64,000 nucleotides of DNA from Cupriavidus numazuensis. Lineage in GTDB: Bacteria; Pseudomonadota; Gammaproteobacteria; Burkholderiales; Burkholderiaceae. This document shows, piece after piece, positions 8,882 to 16,661 of this stretch. Made by a program: the position numbers and the translations under genes. The stretch spans positions 1 to 64,000 of the forward strand of contig NZ_CAJPVI010000017.1 of assembly GCF_905397435.1 (NCBI RefSeq). The letters are read 5' to 3'. Position 1 is the first letter of the stretch; each line of letters starts with the position of its first letter. Under the pieces are notes generated by a model that saw only the letters and a program-made list of their open reading frames with translations, had not been told where the DNA came from and did no database searches.

Positions 8882-10201
8882 TCAGTTGGCCAGCGCGCTG
8901 TCGTACAGCGCCTGTTCCTGCGCCTTGTGCTCGGCGCTGAAGCGGATGGCGATCGCGCACAGTGCGGCCAGTGCAGCGAGCACACCGAGCACGGTCAGCG
9001 TCTGCTGCAGGTCGCCCAGGCCCTTGAGCAGGAAGCCCGCGGCCACCGCGCCCACGTTGCCGCCGGCGCCGATGATGCCGGCCACGCCACCGAGCGCCTT
9101 GCGGTCGATAAAGGGCACCAGCGCATACGTGGCGCCGCAGGCCATGTGGGTGAACAGGCCGAACAGCAGCATGGCGGTCACAGCCATGACGACGTTGCCG
9201 GCCTGTGCGAACCACAGCAGGCCCAGGCCTTCGCCGAGGATCAGTACAAACAGCAGCGTCGAGCGTGCATCGAGGCCGCGCCGGCGCGCCGCCTTGTCCG
9301 ACAGCCAGCCGCCCAGGGCACGGGCAAACAGTGCCAGCAGGCCGAAGCTGCCCGCTGCGAGGCCAGCGGCCTTCAGGCTCAGGCCGAAGCGATCCACATA
9401 GAAGGTAGCGGCAATGTTGTGGATGAAGATCTCAACGCCGAAGCAAGCACCGTAGGTGATGAACAGCAGCCACACGCGGTAGTTGACGCTGGCGGCGCGG
9501 AAGCTGGCCCAGCCGCCGCCCTTGCCGCCATCCTTGCCGGTGATGGCTTGGCCGCGGGCGCGCATGTCGGAGTAATTGCCTTCGGGGCAGTCCTGCGTGA
9601 AGCACCAGTAGACGACGGCCATGATCAGCATCAGCACGCCCGGCACCAGCAGCGCCACGCGCCAGCCCATTGCATGGTCCACGCCGAGCATCAGCACCGC
9701 GCCCAGCAGCAGCGGCATCAGCGCCTGCGCGGCACCGCCGCCGGCATTGCCCCAGCCGGCCGCTGCCGCGTTGGCGGTGCCAACGACGTTGGGCGCGAAC
9801 ATCACCGAGGTGTGGTACTGCGTGATGACGAAGCTCGCACCGACCGCGCCGATCAGCAGGCGGAACGCGAGGAAGGTTTCATAGCTTTGCGCGAACGCCA
9901 CGCCGATCACGGGCAGCGCGCCCAGCGCGAGCAAGCCGGTGTAGGTCTTGCGCGGGCCGAAGCGGTCGCACATCGGGCCGATCACCAGCCGCACGAGAAT
10001 GGTCACCGCCACCGCGGCGATATTGATATTGGCGATCTGCGCCGGCGTGAGGCCGAATTCGCCCTTGATCACCGGCATCAGCGGTGCACAGGCGAACCAC
10101 GCGAAGAAGCACACGAAGAACGCCATCCACGTCAGGTGGAAGGCACGCATCTGCGGGCTTCGCAGACTCAACAACTGGATGCGGGTGGCTTTGCCGTTCA
10201 T
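8882..10201 (-). CDS. narK: NarK/NasA-type nitrate/nitrite MFS transporter
   Basis: Twelve-helix major facilitator bringing nitrate into the cell (439 residues). The nitrate signature motifs are present: GWGNAGGGAAQALMP in helix 5 and GIIGAGGNVGAVAAG in helix 11, together with the arginine of FRLLIGAVGASF used for anion binding. There is no fused second NarK unit. It is the first gene of the operon; GGAG lies nine bases before the ATG. Its 137-base leader carries the sigma-54 promoter and the attenuator described separately, so the whole nitrate operon is probably controlled here. Confidence 0.95.
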   Translation of the reverse strand: MNGKATRIQLLSLRSPQMRAFHLTWMAFFVCFFAWFACAPLMPVIKGEFGLTPAQIANINIAAVAVTILVRLVIGPMCDRFGPRKTYTGLLALGALPVIGVAFAQSYETFLAFRLLIGAVGASFVITQYHTSVMFAPNVVGTANAAAAGWGNAGGGAAQALMPLLLGAVLMLGVDHAMGWRVALLVPGVLMLIMAVVYWCFTQDCPEGNYSDMRARGQAITGKDGGKGGGWASFRAASVNYRVWLLFITYGACFGVEIFIHNIAATFYVDRFGLSLKAAGLAAGSFGLLALFARALGGWLSDKAARRRGLDARSTLLFVLILGEGLGLLWFAQAGNVVMAVTAMLLFGLFTHMACGATYALVPFIDRKALGGVAGIIGAGGNVGAVAAGFLLKGLGDLQQTLTVLGVLAALAALCAIAIRFSAEHKAQEQALYDSALAN

Positions 10202-10216
10202 CGTCGCTTGCTCCGA

Positions 10217-10267
10217 GAAAACAAAAGGCGTCCCGCAATCCGGTCATTGACCAGATCAGGGGACGCC
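10217..10267 (-). terminator. Intrinsic terminator/attenuator in the nitrate operon leader
   Basis: On the minus strand GGCGTCCC (10267-10260) pairs with GGGACGCC (10234-10227). A further inner pairing GGTCA/TGACC lies in the loop, and TTTTGTTTT follows directly. This is a rho-independent terminator placed 16 bases before the ATG of the first operon gene, between promoter and coding region, so it must act as an attenuator. Confidence 0.75.
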
Positions 10268-10300
10268 GTTGTCCTGACAGCGGCTACATGGCATAGCCGC
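10261..10300 (-). promoter_or_regulatory. Tandem hairpins resembling an ANTAR (NasT/NasR) antiterminator target
   Basis: In the leader RNA, GCGGCTA/TAGCCGC (10300-10280, 7-base loop) is followed after five bases by GGAC-AACGGC-GTCC (10274-10261). The second hairpin has a six-base loop with A at position 1 and G at position 4, the pattern known to be recognised by ANTAR-domain proteins such as NasR and NasT. Its 3' arm GTCC is also part of the 5' arm of the terminator, so the two structures exclude each other. The first hairpin does not have the canonical hexaloop. No nasS/nasT genes lie in the window. Confidence 0.6.
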
Positions 10301-10349
10301 CGCGTTTATGGGGTGGGTGGATCGCCGTTGATCCGCCCACGTCATTTAC

Positions 10350-10364
10350 GCAAGCGCTGTGCCA
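10350..10364 (-). promoter_or_regulatory. Sigma-54 promoter of the nitrate operon
   Basis: The minus strand reads TGGCAC-AGCGC-TTGC, matching the -24/-12 consensus with GG and GC exactly ten bases apart. Transcription would start near 10338, giving a leader of about 137 bases. Nitrogen-limitation control through NtrC and RpoN is therefore likely. Confidence 0.75.
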
Positions 10365-10468
10365 GGGGCGATGTGGCGGTGAGGGGGATATTTCGCGGCA
10401 GACCGAGCCGTTTTGGTGGGGGCGCGTGCGCGTTGATGGGGCGCATCGGGCGACTCGGCACAGTCATG

Positions 10469-10490
10469 GTGCGATGCAATGTATCGCCAC
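10469..10490. promoter_or_regulatory. Inverted repeat, possible activator (NtrC-type) enhancer
   Basis: GCGAT-GCAATGT-ATCGC is a perfect short inverted repeat flanked by GGT and CAC. It lies about 105-125 bases upstream of the sigma-54 promoter, a usual place for an NtrC enhancer. The match to the NtrC consensus is only partial, and the site also lies just downstream of the HxlR gene. Confidence 0.3.
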
Positions 10491-10505
10491 GGTGCCGGGG
10501 AGGGA

Positions 10506-10973
10506 TCAGTCTTGCGGCGCGCCTGGCGCCGTCACCGGCAGGATGGCCATGTCGGATGGCGATACGGCCTGGCCGTCTTCATCGACCAGCGCCACGCTGA
10601 CCCGCTGGCCATTCTGGCGCGAGCGGATCTCCACGGGGCCGATGCCGTCGGCAGCCAGGTGACGGTCGCCCCATTGCATCAGCCCGACCAGCACGGGCAG
10701 CAGTTCGACGGCCGCGCGCGTTGGACGGTACTCGAAGCGTTCGCGCTCGCCGGGCTCCTTGTAGCCGACCCGGCGCAGCAAACCGGCCTCGGTCAGTGTC
10801 TTCAGCCGGGCGGACAGCACAGCCGGCGAGCATTCCAGCCGGCGCAGGAAGTCATCAAAGCGCGTCACGCCGTGGAAGATGTCGCGCAGGATCAGGATCG
10901 TCCACTTCTCGCCGATCAGCGAGAGGGTGGAGGCGATCGAGCAGTCACTAAGGACGGTGGACGTGGCTTTCAT
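10506..10973 (-). CDS. HxlR-family winged-helix transcriptional regulator
   Basis: About 155 residues. The HxlR core is clear: an early cysteine in CSIASTLSLIGEKWT (Cys11), then LILRDIFHGVTRFDDFLRRL, SPAVLSARLKTLTEAGLL and a wing ending in YRPTRAAVELLPVL. Members often sense electrophiles or oxidants through the N-terminal cysteine; that role is not shown here. The start at 10973 is preferred to the ATG at 11009, because an earlier start would place the operator-like repeat at the initiation codon. The gene is divergent from the GNAT gene and shares an operator-like region with it, so it probably regulates itself and that neighbour. Confidence 0.88.
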   Translation of the reverse strand: MKATSTVLSDCSIASTLSLIGEKWTILILRDIFHGVTRFDDFLRRLECSPAVLSARLKTLTEAGLLRRVGYKEPGERERFEYRPTRAAVELLPVLVGLMQWGDRHLAADGIGPVEIRSRQNGQRVSVALVDEDGQAVSPSDMAILPVTAPGAPQD

Positions 10974-10994
10974 GATGCACTGAGCATAGCATGC

Positions 10995-11053
10995 TGACTT
11001 CATTTGCAAAAGTCAGGGGTTCGCCTATACTCTGGCTACAAATGTTGAAGTCA
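10995..11053. promoter_or_regulatory. Operator-like repeats between HxlR and GNAT genes
   Basis: TGACTT (10995-11000) and AAGTCA (11010-11015) form a perfect inverted repeat with a nine-base spacer. A third copy, AAGTCA, stands at 11048-11053. A likely sigma-70 promoter for the plus strand, TTGCAA-N16-TATACT (11004-11031), overlaps the repeat, so a bound regulator would cover both divergent promoters. The HxlR protein encoded alongside is the obvious candidate. Confidence 0.55.
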
Positions 11054-11063
11054 GGTGGCGGTC

Positions 11064-11669
11064 ATGGTCGGAATGGGATACGGGCTGGTGGTGAGCGCAT
11101 CACAGCAGGCGGGCTATGAACGATGGACCTTGCGGCGCGGCGCCCAAGCGACGTTGCGGCGGGCGGCCGCAGATGATGAAGCCGCGGTACGGCAGCTGGT
11201 CGAAGGCCTGTCGCGCGACAGCCGCTATTTTCGCTTCCTGACGGGCGGCCGCGTGGCGGATTCCATCATCGAAGGTCTGGTCAGGCCGGGTACTGACGGC
11301 GCTGCGCTGGTCGTGACCGTGCCGACCGCGGATGGCCGTGCGGCAGTGGTTGCCAATGGCCAGTTCGTCGTGACCGACCGGGATACCGCCGAATTTGCCG
11401 TGGTGGTGGCCGATGACTGGCAAGGCCAGGGTCTTGGCCGCCGACTCATCACCAAACTGCAGCAACTTGCGCAAGCGGCCGGCGTGCGCCGCCTGCGCGG
11501 CGACGTGCTCAGCGAGAACCGCCGCATGCTCGCCATCCTTCGCGGCCTGGGCTTCAGCTGCCGCCGCAATCCCGAAGACAGCTTCCTGCACGAGGCCACG
11601 CTTGCGTTCGGGTCAGCCGGTGCGGACGCCGCCGCACGACTGCCCGCCGACTGGTTCGGTGCCCGCTGA
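11064..11669 (+). CDS. GNAT-family N-acetyltransferase
   Basis: About 201 residues with a single GNAT fold that transfers an acetyl group from acetyl-CoA. Motif A is visible (FAVVVADDWQGQGLGRRLI, with the QGQGLG phosphate-binding loop), followed by LRGDVLSENRRMLAILRGLGF. The layout resembles the acetyltransferase module of the Pat/YfiQ protein acetyltransferases without their acyl-CoA synthetase-like part, so a protein lysine is a possible substrate; this is inference. The ATG at 11064 has AGGTGG five bases upstream; an in-frame GTG (11055) and ATG (11073) are alternatives. Divergent from the HxlR gene. Confidence 0.8.
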   Translation: MVGMGYGLVVSASQQAGYERWTLRRGAQATLRRAAADDEAAVRQLVEGLSRDSRYFRFLTGGRVADSIIEGLVRPGTDGAALVVTVPTADGRAAVVANGQFVVTDRDTAEFAVVVADDWQGQGLGRRLITKLQQLAQAAGVRRLRGDVLSENRRMLAILRGLGFSCRRNPEDSFLHEATLAFGSAGADAAARLPADWFGAR

Positions 11670-11684
11670 GCAGGGCGGGCAAGA

Positions 11685-12662
11685 CTATTCGACGCGCGCG
11701 CCGGACGCCTTCACCACGCGTTCCAGCACCGGCATGGCGGACTGATAATCGTCGCGGAAGCGGGCCGACGTGGTGCCCATGGCCTCCAGCCCCGCCACCT
11801 GCAGCCGCGCCTTGACGGCCGTGGTGTTCGCGGCGGCGATGGCTTCTTTCTCCAGCCGTGCGAGCACCGGTGCCGGCGTGGCTGCCGGCGCCACCAGCAC
11901 CAGCCAGCCGACCGGCCGGAACTCGGGTTCGCTGAGCCCGGCCTGCTCGAATGTCGGGACGTCCGCGATGGTGCCGATCCGCTTGTCGCCGGTCACCGCC
12001 AGCGCGCGCAGCTTGCCGGACTCCAGATACGGCTTGATCGACATATACGAGCCGATCGCCATCTGCACCTGTCCGCCGATCAGGTCCTGCAGCATCGGCG
12101 CCTCGCCCTTGTAGGCGATATGGCTCATTTCCATGCCGCGGCTGTTGCTGAGGAAGGCGCCCATCAGGTGCGCGGCCGAGCCGACGCCCCATGAGCCATA
12201 GTTGACCTTGCCCTTGTTCTGCTGGGCCCACGCGACGAATTCCTTCACGCTTTTCGCCTGTACCGACGGGTGGACCGCCATTACGAGCTGGCCGGTCGCG
12301 ACCTGGGAGATCAGCGCGAAGTCCTTGCGCGGATCATAGGGCAGCTTCGCGTACACGAACTGGTTGGTCATGATGGGCAGCGTGGTGGTGAACATCATGG
12401 TGTAGCCGTCGGCAGGCGCCTTGGCGACATAGCTCGCGCCCACGATGCCGCTGGCGCCGGCCCGGTTCTCCACGACCACGGGCTGGCCCAGGCGCTTGCC
12501 CATTTCGTCGGCCATCGCTCGGCCGACGACATCGGACGAGCCGCCGGCGGGGAACGGCAAGACCATGGTGATCGGCTTGCCGGGCCACGTCTGGGCCGCG
12601 GCAATCGAACAGAGGCCGGTCATGAGGCTGAATGCTGCCAGTGCCACCTTGATGGTTCGCAT
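11685..12662 (-). CDS. Bug-family (tripartite tricarboxylate transporter) periplasmic receptor
   Basis: A 325-residue extracytoplasmic solute-binding protein. It begins with a clear Sec signal peptide (MRTIKVALAAFSLMTGLCSIAAAQ) and has the Bug-family ligand loop (PFPAGGSSDVVGR) and the NRAGASGIVGA segment. Members bind carboxylates and related small acids. The ATG at 12662, preceded by AGGAGACAGGAAGC, is used; longer readings add 46 residues with no signal-peptide character. No membrane subunits (TctA/TctB) are encoded nearby, so it is an orphan receptor whose ligand cannot be told from sequence. Confidence 0.9.
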   Translation of the reverse strand: MRTIKVALAAFSLMTGLCSIAAAQTWPGKPITMVLPFPAGGSSDVVGRAMADEMGKRLGQPVVVENRAGASGIVGASYVAKAPADGYTMMFTTTLPIMTNQFVYAKLPYDPRKDFALISQVATGQLVMAVHPSVQAKSVKEFVAWAQQNKGKVNYGSWGVGSAAHLMGAFLSNSRGMEMSHIAYKGEAPMLQDLIGGQVQMAIGSYMSIKPYLESGKLRALAVTGDKRIGTIADVPTFEQAGLSEPEFRPVGWLVLVAPAATPAPVLARLEKEAIAAANTTAVKARLQVAGLEAMGTTSARFRDDYQSAMPVLERVVKASGARVE

Positions 12663-12813
12663 GCTTCCTGTCTCCTGTGTTGGACGCCAGAGTTGTACTG
12701 CGCGGTCCAATCTGGAGCCCGGCCCAGGTTCAGTCAAGCGCGGCAAGCAGAGGGAAAACCATGAACTGGCCGCCATCGCGGCCGGTTTGCTGCGCCGCAT
12801 TCACGGCGGGAAT

Positions 12814-13686
12814 TCAGGCCGTCGCCTTGCCCCGCGCGGTAGCCGTGCAACCGACCGAGGCCACGATGATGCTGGCAATCGCGAGCCACTGGATCATGCT
12901 GAGCTGCTCATGCAGGAATGCCAGCCCGGCCAGCGCGCCCATCGCGGGCTCCATGCTGAGCAGGATGCCGAAGGTTCGCCGCGGCAGGCGCTTGAGCGCG
13001 ACCATTTCGAGCGAATAGGGAATCGCGCTGGACAGCACGCCTACAGCCAGCCCCGCGAGCAGCAGCGGCGGACTGAACATGGCCGTGCCGGCGTGGGCCA
13101 GGCCGAACGGCAGCACCACCAGTGCCGCCATGGTCAGCCCGAGCGACGTGGCCTGCCCGCCGTGGGCGTTGCCCGCGCGCTGGCCGAAGATGATGTAGAG
13201 CGCCCAGCCGACCCCCGCCGCGAGCGCGAAGCCCATGCCGACCGGATCCAGATGCGTGGACGCTTCGCCCAGCGGCAGCAGCAACAGCAGGCCGGCGACC
13301 GCGAACGCAATCCACAGGAAATCGATGGCACGCCGCGACGACAGGACCGCCACGGTGAGCGGTCCCGTGAACTCGATGGCAATCGCCAGCCCCAGCGGAA
13401 TGGTGCGCAGCGACATATAGAACAGCAGATTGGTGGCGCCGAGCGCGGCACCGTAGAGCGCAATGGCCCGGGCATTGGCGCCGGACAGGGGTATCCGCCA
13501 CGGCCGCCACACCGCCAGCAGGATCAGTGCCGAAAAGCTCACGCGCAGCGCCGTGGTGCCCTGCGCGCCAAGGGCCGAGAACAGCGACTTGGCGAACGAG
13601 GTGCCGATGCACAGGGAAGCCATCGAGCCGGTCAGGGCCACGACGGCAAGAAGGGTGGCGCTTTGCCGCAAGCGGGTAAGAGGCAA
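12814..13686 (-). CDS. rhtA: EamA/RhtA-type amino acid exporter
   Basis: Ten-helix inner-membrane protein of the drug/metabolite transporter superfamily. It closely follows the RhtA pattern: GTSFAKSLFSALGAQGTTALR, LRTIPLGLAIAIEFTGPLTVAVLSSRR, AIPYSLEMVALKRLP and FGILLSMEPAMGALAG. RhtA exports threonine and homoserine in Escherichia coli; the substrate here is inferred from that. A TTG start at 13686 is chosen because AGGA lies seven bases before it and it gives a family-length protein of 290 residues. An ATG at 13770 would add 28 cysteine-rich residues without family similarity. Confidence 0.85.
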   Translation of the reverse strand: MPLTRLRQSATLLAVVALTGSMASLCIGTSFAKSLFSALGAQGTTALRVSFSALILLAVWRPWRIPLSGANARAIALYGAALGATNLLFYMSLRTIPLGLAIAIEFTGPLTVAVLSSRRAIDFLWIAFAVAGLLLLLPLGEASTHLDPVGMGFALAAGVGWALYIIFGQRAGNAHGGQATSLGLTMAALVVLPFGLAHAGTAMFSPPLLLAGLAVGVLSSAIPYSLEMVALKRLPRRTFGILLSMEPAMGALAGLAFLHEQLSMIQWLAIASIIVASVGCTATARGKATA

Positions 13687-13867
13687 TTGGGAATCCTGAA
13701 TGGGGAGGCAGCAGCGGGTGATGCAGCCGCATCTTGGCGCATGTACGCGCCTTGCGCCATAGACGGGCACAAGGATTCCGCTCTGTACAGTTCAGCCGAC
13801 ATCCGCATTTCCCTTTGCGTGCCGTCCGACTATGGTGAAGGCAGTCCTTCGCTACAGGAGCCCGAAG

Positions 13868-14578
13868 ATGGAAGCCGCCATTCGTCATGTCGTGATCACC
13901 GGCGCCGCCGGCGCCCTGGGCCGCGCCGTGGCCAGCCGTTTTGCCGGGGAGGGCTGCCGGCTGGCCCTGATCGACCGCGACCTCCAGCACCTGCAAAGCG
14001 TCTTCGCCCATCCCGATGCCGACGGCGGCATGCTGCTGCGCGAGGCCGATGTCACCTCGGATGCCGGCATGGCCCGCGTTGGGGCGGAAATTCTGGATAC
14101 GTTCGGCGCCGTGGATGTCGTGGTCCACGTGGCCGGCGGCTTCGAGATGGGAGAGGCCACGCACGCCATCAGCCGTGAGTCATGGCTGCGGATGATGGAC
14201 CTGAACGCGTGGTCATTCATCGCCGTGACGCGGCCGTTCATTCCCGCCATGCTGGCACGGGGCAGCGGCAAGGTCGTTGCCGTCACGGCGCGCAGCGCGG
14301 CGGCGGGCGTGGCTTCGATGGGCGCTTACTGCGCGTCAAAGAGCGCGCTGCAGCGGTTGGTGGAAAGCCTGTCACGGGAGGTGCGCGGTGGCGGCGTGAA
14401 CGTCAACAGCATTGCGCCGGGGGTGCTCGACACGCCGGCCAACCGGCGCGACATGCCGGGCACGGATCCTTCGGTGTGGGTGTCGACGGGGGCGGCTGCG
14501 CGGATGATCGCGATGCTGGCGTCCGATGCGGCCGGGGCCGTGCATGGCCAGCATTGGGTGCTGGATGGACTGAGTTAG
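13868..14578 (+). CDS. Short-chain dehydrogenase/reductase
   Basis: A 236-residue Rossmann-fold oxidoreductase. The NAD(P) motif is TGAAGALG and the catalytic YCASK is present. The nearest serine (in ARSAAAG) is 11 residues before the tyrosine, two fewer than usual, so the active-site serine is slightly displaced or differently placed. An aspartate after the second strand (LIDRD) suggests a preference for NAD over NADP. The ATG at 13868 follows AGGAG by seven bases; an upstream in-frame GTG is less likely. Divergent from the rhtA-type gene and convergent with rcoM. The substrate is unknown. Confidence 0.85.
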   Translation: MEAAIRHVVITGAAGALGRAVASRFAGEGCRLALIDRDLQHLQSVFAHPDADGGMLLREADVTSDAGMARVGAEILDTFGAVDVVVHVAGGFEMGEATHAISRESWLRMMDLNAWSFIAVTRPFIPAMLARGSGKVVAVTARSAAAGVASMGAYCASKSALQRLVESLSREVRGGGVNVNSIAPGVLDTPANRRDMPGTDPSVWVSTGAAARMIAMLASDAAGAVHGQHWVLDGLS

Positions 14579-14589
14579 GGGGCGTATGC

Positions 14590-14622
14590 GGCTGTTTCAC
14601 CGGCGCAGCCGGCGAAACAGCC
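14590..14622. terminator. Bidirectional hairpin / REP-like palindrome between convergent genes
   Basis: GGCTGTTTCACCGGC (14590-14604) and GCCGGCGAAACAGCC (14608-14622) form a 15-base stem with one mismatch and a three-base loop. It lies in the 79-base gap between the SDR and rcoM stop codons and could end transcription from both sides. The same sequence family recurs several times at 33.7-34.6 kb. Confidence 0.6.
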
Positions 14623-14657
14623 TCGCACGCCGGGAACGTCCCCCAAATAACAGTCCT

Positions 14658-15446
14658 TCAAATCACCCCCAACCTTTCCTTCAGTTGCCCCGCCCGGGCC
14701 CGGCTGACGGGCACCGCCGTACGCTCGCTATCGGCCATGACGAGATGAACCCCTTCATCGACTTTCACCAGTTCAACGGCATAAGGAAGATTGACGATAT
14801 GGCTTCGGTGCACCCGGAAATACTGGCTCCCATCGAGCCGCAACTCCAGGTCCGTCAGCGACAGGTTGGATAGATACCGCGCGTCCTGCGTCACGATGGT
14901 CGTGTAGTGCCCATCGCCCTGAAACCGCACGATCTCTTTCAAATCCACCAGCATCACCCGGTTCTGCCGATACACCGGAATCTTGAACAGCCGCCTCGGC
15001 GCTGGCGTGGTGCCCGCCGGCTCGGTAGTGATGTCGGTCAGGTCATAGAAAATCATGCAGGTCCCGCAAATCCCGTGCGCGCCCACCATCTTCGACACCT
15101 TGATCATCAACACCCGATCCGGAATGTTGATCATCATCGCCACTGGTGGCGGCGACTTCACCGGACAAGTGCCGCCCTGCGCGGTCTGGAGCAAAAAACG
15201 CAGCTTGTCGCGACTCTTCTCGGGATGCAGACGCACGACGTCGATGCCGATCAGGTCGGCTTGCCGCACACCTAGCGATTGCTCGGCAGCAGGTCCCAGG
15301 ATCTGCAGTGCCACATCATTGAAGGCGGTCACATGACCATGGACATCCAGCCAGACCATGCCCGGATTGAACTGCTCCAGCTTGTGCTGAAACGTCTCGT
15401 TGCGGCGGCTTTCGCCTGATACGACGAAGGAATCCAGTACGTCCAC
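14658..15446 (-). CDS. rcoM: CO-sensing haem transcription regulator RcoM (PAS-LytTR)
   Basis: Single-component CO sensor: an N-terminal PAS domain binding haem and a C-terminal LytTR DNA-binding domain (from about residue 155). The start is a GTG at 15446 with AGGAG seven bases upstream, giving 262 residues. With this start the haem ligands fall on His74 (RLHPEKS), Cys94 (TCPVKSPPPV) and Met104 (AMMINIPD), the positions described for Burkholderia xenovorans RcoM. The DNA-binding part has VRFQGDGHYTTIVT and FRVHRSHIVNL. It is divergent from the CO dehydrogenase operon and is very probably its activator. Confidence 0.93.
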   Translation of the reverse strand: MDVLDSFVVSGESRRNETFQHKLEQFNPGMVWLDVHGHVTAFNDVALQILGPAAEQSLGVRQADLIGIDVVRLHPEKSRDKLRFLLQTAQGGTCPVKSPPPVAMMINIPDRVLMIKVSKMVGAHGICGTCMIFYDLTDITTEPAGTTPAPRRLFKIPVYRQNRVMLVDLKEIVRFQGDGHYTTIVTQDARYLSNLSLTDLELRLDGSQYFRVHRSHIVNLPYAVELVKVDEGVHLVMADSERTAVPVSRARAGQLKERLGVI

Positions 15447-15766
15447 CGGATATCTCCTGGGCGGCACGGCGAATTTGGGGGTGCGTCCTTTGTACGACTT
15501 TTCCACACCCCCTGCAAGGCCCGCACCGTGCGCCGGCGAACGCCGCAACCACGGCTGCGCGATGCGGTCTTAATACAGGCCAGCGCCGCGCGCTACGCAG
15601 CGCGTGGCGGTGCCGCAGGTGATGTTCACGCACCGTTTTCCGCCGTCTGCGCGCCAATCCCGCCATTGGGGAAATGCGGTTTGAATTGCTGCGGCGCGTT
15701 ATGAAATGCTGTGCACGACGCTGGCGCAGTACCACGCTGGTTGGCCTGACCTTACAAGGAGGCCAG
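15447..15766. promoter_or_regulatory. rcoM-coxM divergent control region
   Basis: About 320 bases without a gene. Upstream of coxM are three imperfect direct repeats, GAAATGCGG (15671), GAATTGCTG (15683) and GAAATGCTG (15703); LytTR proteins bind direct repeats, so these are candidate RcoM sites. Close to rcoM, GGGGGTG (15477-15483) is repeated inverted as CACCCCC (15506-15512), a possible autoregulatory site. No convincing sigma-70 -35/-10 pair was picked out. Confidence 0.4.
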
Positions 15767-16630
15767 ATGATCCCCCGTCCGTTTGACTACCACCGTCCGG
15801 CCGACCTGCCGGAGGCGCTCAGGCTGCTCGGCCAGTACGGCGACGAGGCGCGGCTGCTTGCTGGCGGCCACAGCCTGCTGCCCATGATGAAGCTGCGCTT
15901 TGCCGCGCCCGCGCACCTGATCGACATGGGTTTGCTCGCGGAACTCAGGGGCATCAGTGAAGCGGGGACGGAGCTGCGCATCGGCGCCATGACGACCGAG
16001 CACGATCTGATTGCGTCGGCGCTGCTGCAGCAGAAATGCCCGCTGCTGGTGGAGGGCGCGCGGCAGATCTCCGATCCGCAGGTGCGCTACCGCGGCACCA
16101 TTGGCGGCGATATCTCGCATGCCGATCCGGGCAACGACCATCCCGCGCTGATGCTCGCGCTCGATGCATCGTTCGTGCTGGCCGGGCCGCAGGGCGAGCG
16201 TGTGATGCCCGCTGACGGCTACTTTGTCGGTACGTTCCAGACGCTGCTGGAGCCCGGCGAAATCCTGCGCGAGATCCGCATCCCGGTGCCCGCGCCCGGC
16301 ACCGGCTATTGCTACGCCAAGCTCAAGCGCAAGACCGGCGACTATGCGACCGCCGCGGCGGCGGTGATGCTGCGTATGCAGGCCGGCACCGTGGCGATGG
16401 TGCGCATCGCCATGACCAATGTTGCCCCGACGGCGTTCCGCGCCGCGGCTGCCGAGCAGCATCTGCAGGGCAAAGCCCTGGATGATGCCGCGATCAATGA
16501 GGCCGCGCGGCTGGTGATGGACCAGTGCGAGCCCGGCGACGACCTGCGCGGCGACGAGGCATACAAGCGCGCGATGGCCGGCGAGATGGTGCGCCGCGCA
16601 TTGCACACCGCGCTGTCGCGCGCGGCATGA
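15767..16630 (+). CDS. coxM: Aerobic CO dehydrogenase, medium (FAD) subunit
   Basis: A 287-residue flavoprotein subunit that takes electrons from the CoxS iron-sulfur clusters and passes them on to the quinone pool. The two FAD pyrophosphate-binding motifs of the family are present: [14 protein letters not shown] near residue 32 and the TIGGD of [13 protein letters not shown] near residue 110. The C-terminal CO dehydrogenase flavoprotein domain follows. The ATG at 15767 has AAGGAGG just upstream; in-frame codons before it are non-homologous. First gene of the cox operon, 31 bases before coxS, and transcribed away from rcoM. Confidence 0.95.
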   Translation: MIPRPFDYHRPADLPEALRLLGQYGDEARLLAGGHSLLPMMKLRFAAPAHLIDMGLLAELRGISEAGTELRIGAMTTEHDLIASALLQQKCPLLVEGARQISDPQVRYRGTIGGDISHADPGNDHPALMLALDASFVLAGPQGERVMPADGYFVGTFQTLLEPGEILREIRIPVPAPGTGYCYAKLKRKTGDYATAAAAVMLRMQAGTVAMVRIAMTNVAPTAFRAAAAEQHLQGKALDDAAINEAARLVMDQCEPGDDLRGDEAYKRAMAGEMVRRALHTALSRAA

Positions 16631-16661
16631 GCGAGCAGGTCGACGACTGGCGGAGGACAAG

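Noticed and set aside
8801..10600. 599-codon plus-strand frame opposite the nitrate transporter gene
   Set aside because: Gln/His/Arg-rich antisense shadow running through the operon leader and promoter.
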